A program made the position numbers and the translations under genes. A DNA stretch of 64,000 bases, taken from NCBI RefSeq assembly GCF_000738775.1, contig NZ_JPOC01000003.1, positions 62,001-126,000 of the forward strand, written 5' to 3'. This DNA comes from Prescottella defluvii. Lineage in GTDB: Bacteria > Actinomycetota > Actinomycetes > Mycobacteriales > Mycobacteriaceae. Under the pieces are notes generated by a model. The model did no database searches. It was not told the DNA's origin and saw only the letters and a program-made list of their open reading frames with translations. Of this stretch, positions 34,959-46,925 are shown in pieces. Each line of letters starts with the position of its first letter. The stretch's first letter is position 1.

Positions 34959-36739
34959 TTCTCCGGCCCGTCGTGCCCGCGTAGACCCTCGAGCGTGGCA
35001 CGCACCCGTTCGGTGTCGGCCGGCGTCCAGCCGTCGGGGGCCGTGACCGCGACCCAGCCGTCGAGGATGACGGTTCCGTAGTTGTGGCCGTGGCCGTCCG
35101 GGACGCCCGCCGCGTTCGCGAGGTCGGCGCTGACCTGCCAGAAGGTCACGAACGGAAACCATTTCATCGACGGCAGCCGGTCGAAGCCCGGCGGCTCGGA
35201 CAGCCAGTCCGGGCGGGTGAACGCGAGGTCGGTGGACCACCACACCACCGGATCCGACGGGTGCTGGATGTAGAGCACCCGAGGTTCGAGCCACGGCCCC
35301 TCGGTTCCCGGGATCGCCGACGCGTCGTCCGCGAACCGGACCACCAGTCCGTCCGCGTACACCGGTTGCACCTCCGGGGTGCCCGGGTCGCGCCGGTCGG
35401 TGAGTGCACCCCACAGCGGATTGGAGTTCGGCGGACCCACCCACAGCACACCGTCGACGGTCTCGCGAATGTCGGCGAGGCCGTCGAAGGCGCCCTCCCC
35501 GGCCTGCGTGCCGAGGCTCTCGCCGTACACGTACAGCTTGGGTCGGGTGGCCTCCGGTTCGGTGAGCCAGCGGTCGTGCACCGCGTGGATCAACGCGTCC
35601 CCGGCGACCGCCGCCTTCCCGCGATCGGCGATGAACGAGATCCAACTCGGCAGGTACGAGTACTGCGCCGCCACCAGCGCGCTGTCACCGTTCTCGACGA
35701 GCTCGATCGCCTGCGCCGCAGTGGGATTGACCCAGCCCGTGCCGGTGGTGGGAATGATGACGAGGGCCTTGCGCTGGAACGCGCCGGTCCGTTCCAATTC
35801 GTCGAGCACGACGTTCATCCGCGCGGTGGTGTCCTCGGCGGTCTCGAGACCCGCGTACACCCGGATGGGTTCCTTCGCCGGTTTGCCGTTCGCGGCGGCC
35901 AGTTCGTCGGCGTGGATGCCGCCGGAGACGAAGTTGCGGCCCTCGAATCCGAGGGTGTCCCACGGCGCCGCCGATGCCGGACTGCCGGACCGCTCCGGCA
36001 GCAGGGGTTGCACGGCACCGGGCCGGGTCTCGTTGTTCTGCAGGCTGAAGATCGAGTTCACCGCGGCGTATCCGACGCGGAGCAGGATGCCGTCGACCAG
36101 CATGAAGACGAGCACGAGCACGACGGCCAGTCCGCCCGCCGACGCGGCGGGTGGCGGGATCTGGAGCCACTTGTTGAGCTGACGGGCGACCCAGCGGACC
36201 AGATCACGCAGGACGCGCCACAGTGAGATCAGTGCGGCGGCGACGAGCAGGCTGAGCCCGCCGGTGCGGATGTATCCGGTGGTGGTGGTGCCCTCGGCGT
36301 TCATGAGGGTCGACAGCTCCCGCTGCCACCCGGCGGCGTACACGAGCATGATCACCGCGGCCAGCGCGGACAGCACCGGCACAGCGATCTTGATCGCACG
36401 CATGTATTGGTCGGGCAGGGGCCACCAGGTGCGGCGGGCGAGTCCGAACTCGTAGACCGCCCAGCCGACCGCGGCCCCGACCGCGTAGCCGAACGCCGCG
36501 CTGATGCCGCCGATGAGCCCCTGGAACAGCCAGTCACGCGGCAGCAGCGACGGCGTCAGCGACCAGCAGAAGAACAGTGACGCGAACGCGATGCCGGTGA
36601 AGTCCAGCTTCAGCAGGCCCCACGCCCAGAGGACGAACGGGTGACGGTGGTCGAACCGGGGGGCGGCGGCAGGCCTCGCCGGCTGCGGATCCTCCCGCAG
36701 CTCAGCGACTACCTCCCGCTCGACCCCCGAGTCCGTCAC
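34955..36739 (-). CDS. Membrane-embedded alpha/beta-hydrolase (Abhydrolase_9 family)
   Basis: A 594-residue protein with about five N-terminal helices (40-225) and a large external hydrolase domain. LYVYGESLGTQAGE carries the nucleophile Ser (GESLG) near residue 410. The C-terminal DGHGHNYGTVILDGW probably supplies the catalytic His. It belongs to PF15420/PF10081, proteins widespread in mycolate bacteria without known substrates. A GTG start at 36739 lies three bases after the purL stop, so it is in the purL transcript and is coupled to the CPBP gene. Confidence 0.82.
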   Translation of the reverse strand: MTDSGVEREVVAELREDPQPARPAAAPRFDHRHPFVLWAWGLLKLDFTGIAFASLFFCWSLTPSLLPRDWLFQGLIGGISAAFGYAVGAAVGWAVYEFGLARRTWWPLPDQYMRAIKIAVPVLSALAAVIMLVYAAGWQRELSTLMNAEGTTTTGYIRTGGLSLLVAAALISLWRVLRDLVRWVARQLNKWLQIPPPAASAGGLAVVLVLVFMLVDGILLRVGYAAVNSIFSLQNNETRPGAVQPLLPERSGSPASAAPWDTLGFEGRNFVSGGIHADELAAANGKPAKEPIRVYAGLETAEDTTARMNVVLDELERTGAFQRKALVIIPTTGTGWVNPTAAQAIELVENGDSALVAAQYSYLPSWISFIADRGKAAVAGDALIHAVHDRWLTEPEATRPKLYVYGESLGTQAGEGAFDGLADIRETVDGVLWVGPPNSNPLWGALTDRRDPGTPEVQPVYADGLVVRFADDASAIPGTEGPWLEPRVLYIQHPSDPVVWWSTDLAFTRPDWLSEPPGFDRLPSMKWFPFVTFWQVSADLANAAGVPDGHGHNYGTVILDGWVAVTAPDGWTPADTERVRATLEGLRGHDGPEK

Positions 36740-36742
36740 GCA

Positions 36743-39022
<2,280 letters not shown>

Positions 39023-39146
39023 GGGGCGTGTGGTCCCTTCCCTCTGGGAGCGAATCGGCAGGCCGGGCGGGGGCTGCCAGGGCAAAGTCTAGCCGGGGGT
39101 GCCGACGGGCCGTGCACCCAGTTCGGTCCGGTGGGCCCCGAACGCC

Positions 39147-39180
39147 GACCGCCCCCGAAGCCGAGGCTCCGGGGGCGGTC
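39147..39180 (-). terminator. Hairpin terminator of DUF11-like copy 2
   Basis: GACCGCCCCCG pairs with CGGGGGCGGTC around a loop of about twelve bases, 11 bases beyond the stop codon at 39192. Confidence 0.7.
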
Positions 39181-39191
39181 GTACGCACTCG

Positions 39192-39926
39192 TCAGCTCAT
39201 GTTGCCGAGCACATTGCCCAGGATTCCGCTGACCACGTTCGTGACCGAACCCTGCGGATCGGTGAAGGAACCGAAGAACTGACCCGATCCGGTGTTGACC
39301 GAGCCCAGGCCCAGATCCTCGAGGCTGCCCGAGCCGGCCTCGACGGGGTTCGGCGGACGGACGGTGACGCACACGCCCATCGGGTCGATGTTCCAGTTGC
39401 CACTGGCGAGCACGATGTTGGTGCCGGCACCGCTGTCGAGCTTCGCGCCGACCGTCGCATTGTCCGGGACCTTGTAGGTGGTCTCCAGAGCAATGACACC
39501 GCCACCCGCCGTGGTCCACCCGCCGCCCCTGACGATGACGGAGTTGTTGCCGACGACAGCCGTACCGGTGACGTCCTCCCACTTCTGATTCCCGACGACC
39601 CACTTGACGTTCAGACGCGCCTGCACCAGCTGGAACCCGGCCGGGTGGAAGTCGCGCATCTGGTCGACGAGCGCTCCCGAACCGGACACCTTGGTGATGT
39701 AGGTGACCGTCTGTCCCGGTGCGACCTTGCCGTCGCCGACGACCTCCTTACTCAGGGTGTATGGCGTCCCCCACGAGCCGGCCCACTTGGACGTGACCGA
39801 CTGACTGAGCGCGCAGGCAGGCGCGGCCTGCGCCGCAGACGCTCCGAGTCCGACGGTGACGCCAGTGGCGAGAAGGGCCACGGAGGCGGCGGCGGCTACA
39901 GCGTGGCGTAGTGAGCGACGTGACAT
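39192..39926 (-). CDS. Secreted DUF11-like protein, copy 2
   Basis: A 244-residue exported protein with a signal peptide cleaved near AAQA-AP (about residue 34). The domain (about 45-195) repeats the copy-1 pattern: VVGDGKVAPGQTVTYITKV, FHPAGFQLV, GGGWT, TYKVPDNATVGAKLDSG. Two Cys in the mature part (near 37 and 190) may pair. The Gly/Ser tail ends FTDPQGSVTNVVSGILGNVLGNMS, resembling copy 1's tail. It is preceded by GGACG-TA-CGTCC. Confidence 0.82.
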   Translation of the reverse strand: MSRRSLRHAVAAAASVALLATGVTVGLGASAAQAAPACALSQSVTSKWAGSWGTPYTLSKEVVGDGKVAPGQTVTYITKVSGSGALVDQMRDFHPAGFQLVQARLNVKWVVGNQKWEDVTGTAVVGNNSVIVRGGGWTTAGGGVIALETTYKVPDNATVGAKLDSGAGTNIVLASGNWNIDPMGVCVTVRPPNPVEAGSGSLEDLGLGSVNTGSGQFFGSFTDPQGSVTNVVSGILGNVLGNMS

Positions 39927-40043
39927 GTGGAGCTCCGTTCAGTGGGTCGGCGAGAGGCGAGCCGAACATCCCCGCTCGGTGCGGAAGCAACCGTGACCGA
40001 CCGAGTTCGGGCCGCCTCGAGTACTACTCGCCCCCATTCCTAA

Positions 40044-40057
40044 TGGACGTACGTCCA
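40044..40057. promoter_or_regulatory. Putative operator TGGACGTACGTCCA upstream of DUF11-like copy 2
   Basis: A perfect 14-base palindrome whose core GGACG-TA-CGTCC (40045-40056) repeats the arms of the site before copy 1. It lies about 119-130 bases before the start codon. Confidence 0.5.
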
Positions 40058-40085
40058 ACTCCGCAGGGGAACGGGGAAAACGGTC

Positions 40086-41384
40086 CTAGCGCGCCGGCGT
40101 CAGGAAGGCCGCGAGTGCGTCCGCGTACATGCCGACGTCCCGAGCCCCCATCAACTCCCGCGCCGAGTGCATCGCCAACTGCGGGGCACCGACGTCGACG
40201 GTGGACAACCCGGTCCGCGACGCGGTGATGGGACCGATGGTCGACCCGCACGGCAGGTCGGCGCGGTGCACGTACCGCTGCAGCGGCACCCCGGCACGAT
40301 CGCATGCGAGTGCGAACTCCGCGGACCCGCGTGCGTCGGTGGCGTAGCGAAGATTCTGGTTGACCTTGAGGACCGGACCGCCGCCCACCTCGATGCGGTG
40401 GGCGGGTTCGTGCCGGTCCGGGTAGTTCGGGTGCGTGGCGTGGGCCATGTCACCGGACGCGCACACCGATCCGGACATCGCCCGCAGGAAGTCCTCCCGG
40501 CCGCCGCCGCGCAGCAGCACGATCCGTTCGAGGACCGAGTTCAGCAGATCCGAGAAGGCACCGCGGTCGGACATGCTGCCCACCTCCTCGTGGTCGAACA
40601 GCGCCAGCACCGGGGTGCACTCGCCCGGCTCGGCGACCGCGGCGAGCAATGCCTGCGTTCCCGCGTAGCAGGTGCCCTGGTTGTCGAGTCGCGGCGCGCT
40701 GACCAGGGACTCGTCCTCGCCGATCACCGTGCTGGGCGCGAGGTCGTGGGTCATCAGCTCCCAGCCGAGCACCGACTCGGCCGCCACTCCCGCCTCACCG
40801 GCGAGAAAGCCGATGAACGACCGCGGCTCGGTCCCGGTCCCCCACACCGCGTTGACGTGTCGCTGCGGATCCAACTGCACGCCCTTGCGTTCCTCGGACA
40901 GGTGGATCGCCAGCTGCGGCACCCGCAGGATCGGCCGATCGACGCGGACGAGGACCTCCTCGACCGCGTCCCCCGACCGGACGCTGAGCCGGCCGGAGAT
41001 GCCGAGATCGCGGTCGAGCCACGAGTTGAGCCACGCACCGCCGTACGGCTCGAGGCCCACCATCCGCCAGCCCGCCGAGACGAGGTCCGGATGCTGTTTC
41101 ACCCGCAGGTTCGGACTGTCGGTGTGCCCGCCGACGATCCGGAACGGCCGCGCGGGAACGGCCGAACCGGCCGTCACGCCCTCCGTGCTCCACGCGATCA
41201 ACGATCCGCCGCGGATCAGGTAGTAGCGTCCGGGCGCGGACGGCCACGCCTCCGTCTCCCGCAACTCGGTGAAACCGTTCTCGGCCAGCTCGGCAGCGAC
41301 CGTCGCGCACACGTGGAACGGGGACGGCGACGCGTCGACGAAGGCACACAGTCCCCGGGCGTCAGCCTGCGTAATCGATGGCAT
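40086..41384 (-). CDS. pepC: M18-family aspartyl aminopeptidase
   Basis: A 432-residue cytosolic di-zinc aminopeptidase that removes N-terminal Asp/Glu from peptides. Metal-ligand regions are visible: [58 protein letters not shown], and [13 protein letters not shown] near the C-terminus. The homologue in M. tuberculosis (Rv0800) is in the same block. ATG 41384 is the conservative start; in-frame ATGs at 41393 and 41396 exist. Confidence 0.93.
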   Translation of the reverse strand: MPSITQADARGLCAFVDASPSPFHVCATVAAELAENGFTELRETEAWPSAPGRYYLIRGGSLIAWSTEGVTAGSAVPARPFRIVGGHTDSPNLRVKQHPDLVSAGWRMVGLEPYGGAWLNSWLDRDLGISGRLSVRSGDAVEEVLVRVDRPILRVPQLAIHLSEERKGVQLDPQRHVNAVWGTGTEPRSFIGFLAGEAGVAAESVLGWELMTHDLAPSTVIGEDESLVSAPRLDNQGTCYAGTQALLAAVAEPGECTPVLALFDHEEVGSMSDRGAFSDLLNSVLERIVLLRGGGREDFLRAMSGSVCASGDMAHATHPNYPDRHEPAHRIEVGGGPVLKVNQNLRYATDARGSAEFALACDRAGVPLQRYVHRADLPCGSTIGPITASRTGLSTVDVGAPQLAMHSARELMGARDVGMYADALAAFLTPAR

Positions 41385-41408
41385 ACCGACCATCATGCAG
41401 TACCCGGA

Positions 41409-41759
41409 TCAGTGCGCCCCCGAGACACAGAACTGGTTGCTCTGCGGGTCCGCGAACACCACCCACCGGAAGCCGTCCAGGGTCTCCCGATGCACCTCGG
41501 CGGCACCGGCAGCGAGCACCCGCACGACCTCCGCGTCCAGATCGGAGGAGACCATGTCCAGATGAATCCGGTTCTTGCCGGGCGCCGGGTCGTCGACCTT
41601 CTGGAATCCGAGCTTGTGCCCCCACCCGGGAACGCCGACCACGAAGAACCAGCCGTCGTTCTCCGCCTCGACCGTGCCGCCCGTCAGGTCCGCCCACCAG
41701 CGCGCGAGCGGCCCGGGATCCGTCGAATCGAACGAGATCATCCCCAATGTCAGTGTCAT
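41409..41759 (-). CDS. VOC-superfamily (glyoxalase-like) protein
   Basis: A 116-residue small protein with two VOC half-motifs (MISFDSTDPGPLARWWADLTGG; RIHLDMVSSDLDAEVVRVLAAGA; end VVFADPQSNQFCVSG). It resembles uncharacterised glyoxalase/bleomycin-resistance-like proteins; the metal and substrate are unknown. Read with, and 24 bases before, the aminopeptidase. Confidence 0.85.
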   Translation of the reverse strand: MTLTLGMISFDSTDPGPLARWWADLTGGTVEAENDGWFFVVGVPGWGHKLGFQKVDDPAPGKNRIHLDMVSSDLDAEVVRVLAAGAAEVHRETLDGFRWVVFADPQSNQFCVSGAH

Positions 41760-41852
41760 GGTCGGACGCTAGCGCGAGACACCGACATTCGGGCGTCGGA
41801 CACAGCCGCTACATTGGCCACGCCCAGATCGACCGCACGAACCGGAGTCCCG

Positions 41853-42800
41853 ATGAACGACACCACCTTCCACCGGGCTCAGCCGGTGGCCACCCCGCTG
41901 TCCCCCGCCGCGATCTTCCTCGTCGCCACCGTGGCACCCGGTGGGGAGTCGACGGTCCGGGACCTGCTCGCCGACGTCATCGGGATGGGTCGTGCCGTGG
42001 GTCTGCGGGTTCCCGGCTCCAACCTCGAACTGGTGGTCGCGATCGGATCCACCGTCTGGGACCGGTTGTTCACCGGGCCGCGCCCCGCGCAGTTGCACGA
42101 GTTCGTCGAACTGCGCGGCGACAAGCATGTCGCGCCGTCGACCGCGGGTGATCTGTTGTTCCACATCCGGGCCGAGACGCCGGATGCGTGCTTCGAACTG
42201 GCCCACCGGATCGTCAAGCGTCTCGACGGCGCGGCCGCGGTCGTGGACGAGGTCCACGGGTTCCGGTACTTCGAGAACCGCGACCTCATCGGGTTCGTGG
42301 ACGGTACCGAGAACCCCAGCGGGCAGCAGGCCGTCGCGGCCGTCACCGTCGGCGCGGAGGATCCGGATTTCGCCGGCGGCTCGTACGTGCACATCCAGCG
42401 TTACGTCCACACGATGACCGACTGGGAGGCGCTGCCCGTCGACGAGCAGGAGCGCGTGATCGGGCGCAGCAAGCGCGACGACGTCGAGATGACGTCCGAC
42501 GTCAAACCGGCCAACTCGCACGTCGCCCTCAACGCGATCAAGGACGACGACGGCAACGCGCTCGAGATCCTGCGGGCCAACATGCCGTACGGCCGCGTCG
42601 GCGACGAGATGGGCACGTTCTTCATCGGCTACTGCCGAACGCCCGCGATCACCGAACGGATGCTCGAGAACATGTTCCTCGGCAGCCCCCGCGGCAATTA
42701 CGATCGGCTGCTGGACTTCTCGGTCGCGGTCACCGGCTCGTTGTTCTTCGCACCCAGCGAGGACTTCCTCGACGCGCTGCCGCCGGCCCCGACAGCCTGA
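41853..42800 (+). CDS. Dye-decolorizing peroxidase (DyP, DypB-like)
   Basis: A 315-residue haem peroxidase of DyP class B. By count, the catalytic Asp150 sits in GFVDGTENP, proximal haem ligand His223 in ANSHVALNA, and distal Arg241 in LEILRANMP, matching D153, H226 and R244 of Rhodococcus DypB. Encapsulin (cfp29-like) normally follows DyP in mycobacteria and R. jostii; here the next gene, convergent and only four bases away, is AhpD-like. The C-terminus ends FLDALPPAPTA, with no encapsulin-targeting extension. Confidence 0.93.
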   Translation: MNDTTFHRAQPVATPLSPAAIFLVATVAPGGESTVRDLLADVIGMGRAVGLRVPGSNLELVVAIGSTVWDRLFTGPRPAQLHEFVELRGDKHVAPSTAGDLLFHIRAETPDACFELAHRIVKRLDGAAAVVDEVHGFRYFENRDLIGFVDGTENPSGQQAVAAVTVGAEDPDFAGGSYVHIQRYVHTMTDWEALPVDEQERVIGRSKRDDVEMTSDVKPANSHVALNAIKDDDGNALEILRANMPYGRVGDEMGTFFIGYCRTPAITERMLENMFLGSPRGNYDRLLDFSVAVTGSLFFAPSEDFLDALPPAPTA

Positions 42801-42804
42801 CGGC

Positions 42805-43284
42805 TCAGCTGCCGGGCAACGCGCAGACGGTGTCCAGCCCCAGCACGTGGTTGAGCCGGCCGAATGCGATCCAGGATCCCAGGCACATCGACAGTTCGAC
42901 GATCTCGGCCTGGCTGTATCGGGCACTCATCCGCGCCCAGAACTCGTCGTCGAGGTTGTGGTGATCGAGCGCGTACCGCTCGGCGTACTCGGCGGCCAGT
43001 CTGACCCGGTCGCCGAACGCGTCGGTGGTGCGCCAGTTCTCGACGGACTCGAAGAAGTCGTCCTCGACCTTCTGCCCGTCGCGTTCGGTGCGCCAGTCCA
43101 TGCAGACGATGCAGCCGTTGATCTGCGCGATCCGCAGCCGGGCGGCCTCGAACTCGCGCAGGTCCAGGGTCGAGTTCGCGTACACGGACCGCGAGAATTT
43201 CGACGCCGGGATTCCGATCTCGGGGACCATCTCGCCCCACACGTACGCGACCGGGTCCTTGCCCTCGGGAATATCGATGTTCAT
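42805..43284 (-). CDS. AhpD-like / carboxymuconolactone-decarboxylase-family protein
   Basis: A 159-residue all-helical protein with the CxxC motif INGCIVCMDWR (AhpD-type redox Cys) and a C-terminal LGSWIAFGRLNHVLGLD. AhpD proteins reduce peroxiredoxins or act as alkylhydroperoxidases. Its position opposite DyP suggests peroxide defence. The ATG at 43284 is taken; a longer frame upstream has no ribosome site. Confidence 0.85.
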   Translation of the reverse strand: MNIDIPEGKDPVAYVWGEMVPEIGIPASKFSRSVYANSTLDLREFEAARLRIAQINGCIVCMDWRTERDGQKVEDDFFESVENWRTTDAFGDRVRLAAEYAERYALDHHNLDDEFWARMSARYSQAEIVELSMCLGSWIAFGRLNHVLGLDTVCALPGS

Positions 43285-43363
43285 GGCGCCCAGTGTGCTC
43301 CGCCGACGCCGACCGGTGGTGCCGATTCTCATCACCGGTCGGTCGTGCGCGACGAAGTCCTGG

Positions 43364-44440
43364 TCACCTGCGCGGCGACATCGCCGGCGACGGTCGCAGC
43401 GGCACCTCGAGCGCGTCGTACAGGCCGGGTTCGGCGGCGGCGAGCCAGTCGATCGCGTTGACCAGTCGCCCGACGGCGGTGGCGTTGCCGCCGGCCGCGC
43501 GGCTGCCGCCCTCGTCCGTCGCCTCGACGGTGACCTCGATCCGCGGCCGCCCCTCGATGATCACCCGGTGTGCGCCGGCGCCGCCGTCCGGCGGTGTCGG
43601 CCAGTCCGGGGCACACGACGGATGGATCCGGGTGACATGCTCGACGACGATCCGTGGGAGGCCGTCGACGATGCCCTGCACCTCGAAACGCAGGGCACCC
43701 TGGGTGCCCGCGGCGAAGTCACCCATCGACGTGGTCGTGACGTCCGCGTCGAGGGCCCGGCGTTCGACGGTCTCGCCGACCTTGTCGAGTTCCAGCCCGA
43801 GCGCCCGCGCCATCAGCCGAACCTGACCGCCCCACACCATGGTCGGGATGTTCGGGGCGATCATCGGAGGTGCGTAGTCCATCGGCTGGCCCATCCCGAC
43901 GAGGTAGCGCACCGAATCGGGCTGGTCGTAGTCCGTGTAGTCGAAGATCTCCTGGCACCGGACGGTGTCGACGGTGGAACCGAGTCCACTGATCAGCAGC
44001 GGCAGCACATCGTTGCCCCAGCCCGGGTCCACCCCGGACACGAACAACGAACCACCGCCCACCCGGATCGCGTCGAGCACGGGATCCCGCAGTTCCGGCG
44101 GCGCACTCCGATGGTCGTACAGCGGATACAGCGACGGCGTCACCACCACCGCACCGGTACGCACCGCCCGGACGATGTCGGCAAGTGCGTCGTCGGGCCG
44201 GACGTCGCCGGACGCCGCGTAGACCACCGCACCCGGGCGGGTCGCGAGAACCTCGTCGATGTCGGCGGTCGCGGCGACACCGAGATGCTCACCGACGTCG
44301 CCCAGTTCACCGGCGTCGCGTCCCACCTTGTCCGGGTTGTGCACGACGACCGCGGACAATTCCAGGTGCGGATTGGCGTGTACCGCGCGGATCGCCGCGC
44401 GGCCGACGTTGCCGGTACCCCAGACGACAGTGCTGATCAT
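43364..44440 (-). CDS. Dihydrodipicolinate-reductase-like NAD(P) dehydrogenase
   Basis: A 358-residue protein with an N-terminal Rossmann motif (TVVWGTGNVGRAAIRAV) and a C-terminal domain typical of DapB-like/2,4-diaminopentanoate-dehydrogenase relatives (VSGVDPGWGNDVLPLL; GTGAGAHRV-like region). Related actinobacterial genes are annotated only as dehydrogenases. Substrate unknown. ATG 44440 is directly before the Rossmann strand. Confidence 0.78.
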   Translation of the reverse strand: MISTVVWGTGNVGRAAIRAVHANPHLELSAVVVHNPDKVGRDAGELGDVGEHLGVAATADIDEVLATRPGAVVYAASGDVRPDDALADIVRAVRTGAVVVTPSLYPLYDHRSAPPELRDPVLDAIRVGGGSLFVSGVDPGWGNDVLPLLISGLGSTVDTVRCQEIFDYTDYDQPDSVRYLVGMGQPMDYAPPMIAPNIPTMVWGGQVRLMARALGLELDKVGETVERRALDADVTTTSMGDFAAGTQGALRFEVQGIVDGLPRIVVEHVTRIHPSCAPDWPTPPDGGAGAHRVIIEGRPRIEVTVEATDEGGSRAAGGNATAVGRLVNAIDWLAAAEPGLYDALEVPLRPSPAMSPRR

Positions 44441-44491
44441 GCGCGGGACGCTAGCGAACCGGGGCCGTTCGCGCACCCACTTCCACCCAGT

Positions 44492-44536
44492 TGAAGGGAC
44501 CCTTCGGCCGCTCCCAGCGCACGAAGGGTCCCTTCA
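44492..44536. repeat. Nested palindromic element (GAAGGG-A-CCCTTC)
   Basis: TGAAGGGACCCTTCG (44492-44506) and its exact complement (44522-44536) flank a 15-base loop. Each arm is itself a palindrome (GAAGGG-N-CCCTTC). It can form a long hairpin after the amidohydrolase, or be a dispersed intergenic repeat. Confidence 0.7.
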
Positions 44537-44563
44537 GCTCGTGAAACGGATCGGCGCGACGCT

Positions 44564-45796
44564 CTAGCCCGCGAGCCAGCTGCGCGCGGCGACGGCCAGT
44601 GCGCGGACGCCCACCTCGAGGGTGGGTGAGATCACCGGTGCGTAGAGGGGTGAGTGGTTGGACGGCAGTTCGGCGACCCTGGCGGCGATTTCCGGGACCG
44701 ATCGGGCGCCGGCGAACTCGGCGGGGTCGGCGCCTCCGAGCAGCCAGTACACGCAGGGGGCACCGGATTCGTAGGCGAGGATGCCGACGTCCTCGCTGCC
44801 GGTGACCACGCCCGGGTCCACGACGATCACACCTTCGAGGCCACTGCCGAACGCGGCACGGACCTGTGCGCCGGCGGCGGCGTCGTTGATGACCGCCGGG
44901 AACGAATGCAACGTCTCGATCACCGGTTTGCGGTCGGCGCCCGCGGTTGCCGCCTCGCCCTGCACGATTCGCTCGATGGCGCCGAGCACCCGATCGCGCA
45001 CCTTCGCGTCGAACGTGCGGACGCTCAGTTTCAGTTCGGCCGAATCCGGGATGATGTTGGCCGCGCCGCCCGCATGGATCGAGCCGATGGAGACGACGGC
45101 GGTGTCGGTCCCGGCGATCTCGCGGGACACGATCGTCTGCAGCCGCAGGACCGTCGAGGCCGCGAGCACGATCGGATCGACCGTCGTCTCCGGGCGCGAT
45201 CCGTGACCACCGCGACCGTAGAGGGTGATCTTCAGTGCGTCCGAGGCGGCGAACGCCGGACCGATCTCGAGCCCGATCGCACCTGCGGGCAGGGGCGCGA
45301 CGTGCTGCCCGAGCACCACGTCGGGCGTGCCGAAGCGGGTGAACAGACCGTCGTCGACCATCGCGCGGGCTCCGGCGCCGGTTTCCTCGGCCGGCTGGAA
45401 GACCGCGATCACCTTGCCCTGCCAGTCGGATTCTGCGGCAAGCACTTCCAGTGCGCCGATCAGCGCGGTGGTGTGCATGTCGTGACCGCACGCGTGCATC
45501 ACGGGCACCTCGGTGCCGTCGGCGGACGTGCCGGTGACGGTGCTCGCGTAGGGGAGGCCGGTTTCCTCACGGACGGGGAGCGCGTCCATGTCGGCCCGCA
45601 TGAGCACGGTCGGGCCCGGGCCGCGGTCGAGGATGCCCACGACGCCGGTGCGGCCGACGCCCTCGGTGACGTCGAGGCCGATCCGGCGCAGATTGTCGGC
45701 GACGATCCCGGCGGTGCGGGTCTCGGCGAAGCTCAGTTCGGGATGCGCGTGCAGATCGCGGTAGAGGTCCGCGAGCCGAGTGACGTTCGAAGCCAT
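44564..45796 (-). CDS. M20-family amidohydrolase (hippurate hydrolase/IAA-amino-acid hydrolase type)
   Basis: A 410-residue di-metal hydrolase of N-acyl amino acids. Metal motifs: LMRADMDALP, HACGHDMHTTAL, and FQPAEETGAGA. The dimerisation domain lies near 180-295. ATG 45796 starts directly after a region divergent from the FUSC gene. The substrate is not determinable. Confidence 0.9.
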   Translation of the reverse strand: MASNVTRLADLYRDLHAHPELSFAETRTAGIVADNLRRIGLDVTEGVGRTGVVGILDRGPGPTVLMRADMDALPVREETGLPYASTVTGTSADGTEVPVMHACGHDMHTTALIGALEVLAAESDWQGKVIAVFQPAEETGAGARAMVDDGLFTRFGTPDVVLGQHVAPLPAGAIGLEIGPAFAASDALKITLYGRGGHGSRPETTVDPIVLAASTVLRLQTIVSREIAGTDTAVVSIGSIHAGGAANIIPDSAELKLSVRTFDAKVRDRVLGAIERIVQGEAATAGADRKPVIETLHSFPAVINDAAAGAQVRAAFGSGLEGVIVVDPGVVTGSEDVGILAYESGAPCVYWLLGGADPAEFAGARSVPEIAARVAELPSNHSPLYAPVISPTLEVGVRALAVAARSWLAG

Positions 45797-45868
45797 ACGA
45801 TCCCCTCGAGGTATCTACGATGTCAGCCACACCCTAACGGCCCACGGCTCAGGAGGGGGGTCAGCTCG

Positions 45869-46855
45869 ATGACGGCTCGGTTGCACACCTTCACTTTCTC
45901 GTTGCCTCCGAGGGCGATCGTCACCGCGATGGTCCTCGTCGCATCGGTCGGTCTCGTCCTCGGTGCGGTCCGGCTGTTCATCGGGCCGCATTCCGCCCAG
46001 GCCGCATACCTGGCGGTCCTGCTTCTGATCTCCCCGGCACGGGCACTGCGCGGAGGGTGGCGGTTCGCGGCGGCCGGGTGGGCGATCGCAGTGGCCCTGC
46101 TGGGATTCGTCGTCGGGTCCCACGGTCTGTGGGCGGTGCTCGTCGCGCTCACCGCCGTATGCCTGGTGCAGGGACTGTTCCGGGTGGGCGGTGTGGCCGC
46201 CATGACCCGGGCGCCGGTCAATCTCCTCGCCTTCGCGGCCCTGTCCACCACCGATGTCCGGCTGTGGCAGGTCGCGCTCGGGTCGATCATCGGGGCGACG
46301 TTCGTTCTCGCGATCACAGCGCTCACTGCCACCGACGGGTCGTCCGCGGCATCGGAAAGCTCATTGTCGGACAGCCTGCGCTACGGCGCGGTGCTCGCGG
46401 CGGGTTCCCTGTTGATCGTTGCTGTCGGCGAATGGGTCGAGTACCCGTACGTCGGATGGGCTCTGCTGTCCTTCTGCACGATCCTCGCGGTCGGACTATT
46501 CGAGAACGGCACGCGCGCACGCGACCGGCTCGTCGGAACCGCGGCCGGCGCCGTCGTCGCCACCGTCGTCTCCCTCGTCCCCCAGCCGGTTCCGCTGATC
46601 GCGGCAGTGGTGTGCAGCGTGCTGTGCTTCGCGTACCTCAGCGTCGGCAACTACACGATGTTCGTGACACTGCTGACCCCGGCGATCCTGCTCACGACGT
46701 CCTCCGATCAACCGACCTACCAGATCAGCGCGGGCCGCATCGGGGCCGTCCTGGTGTCGGTGGTCGTCGCGGTGGCCGTCACCTGGTGCGCGCGAAAGCT
46801 GATGTCGCGGCGTCCCGGAAGTCCCACCGCCGAGCCGCTGCCGGCCCGGCCCTGA
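45869..46855 (+). CDS. FUSC-like integral membrane protein
   Basis: A 328-residue membrane protein with about ten helices in two homologous halves, resembling the FUSC/aromatic-acid exporter-like family but without its usual cytoplasmic domain. VGNYTMFVTLLTPAILL in the second half is typical. Its cargo is unknown. AGGAGGGGGG is a strong Shine-Dalgarno for ATG 45869. A hairpin shared with purQ follows. Confidence 0.72.
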   Translation: MTARLHTFTFSLPPRAIVTAMVLVASVGLVLGAVRLFIGPHSAQAAYLAVLLLISPARALRGGWRFAAAGWAIAVALLGFVVGSHGLWAVLVALTAVCLVQGLFRVGGVAAMTRAPVNLLAFAALSTTDVRLWQVALGSIIGATFVLAITALTATDGSSAASESSLSDSLRYGAVLAAGSLLIVAVGEWVEYPYVGWALLSFCTILAVGLFENGTRARDRLVGTAAGAVVATVVSLVPQPVPLIAAVVCSVLCFAYLSVGNYTMFVTLLTPAILLTTSSDQPTYQISAGRIGAVLVSVVVAVAVTWCARKLMSRRPGSPTAEPLPARP

Positions 46856-46869
46856 CCGACGAACAGAGA

Positions 46870-46908
46870 CGACAGGGGCGGACCGGGAAACCCGGTCCGC
46901 CCCTGTCG
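46870..46908. terminator. Bidirectional hairpin terminator between FUSC and purQ
   Basis: A perfect 18-base stem (CGACAGGGGCGGACCGGG and complement) with an AAA loop lies between convergent stop codons. Confidence 0.85.
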
Positions 46909-46925
46909 ACGTCGCAGTGCCCGAC

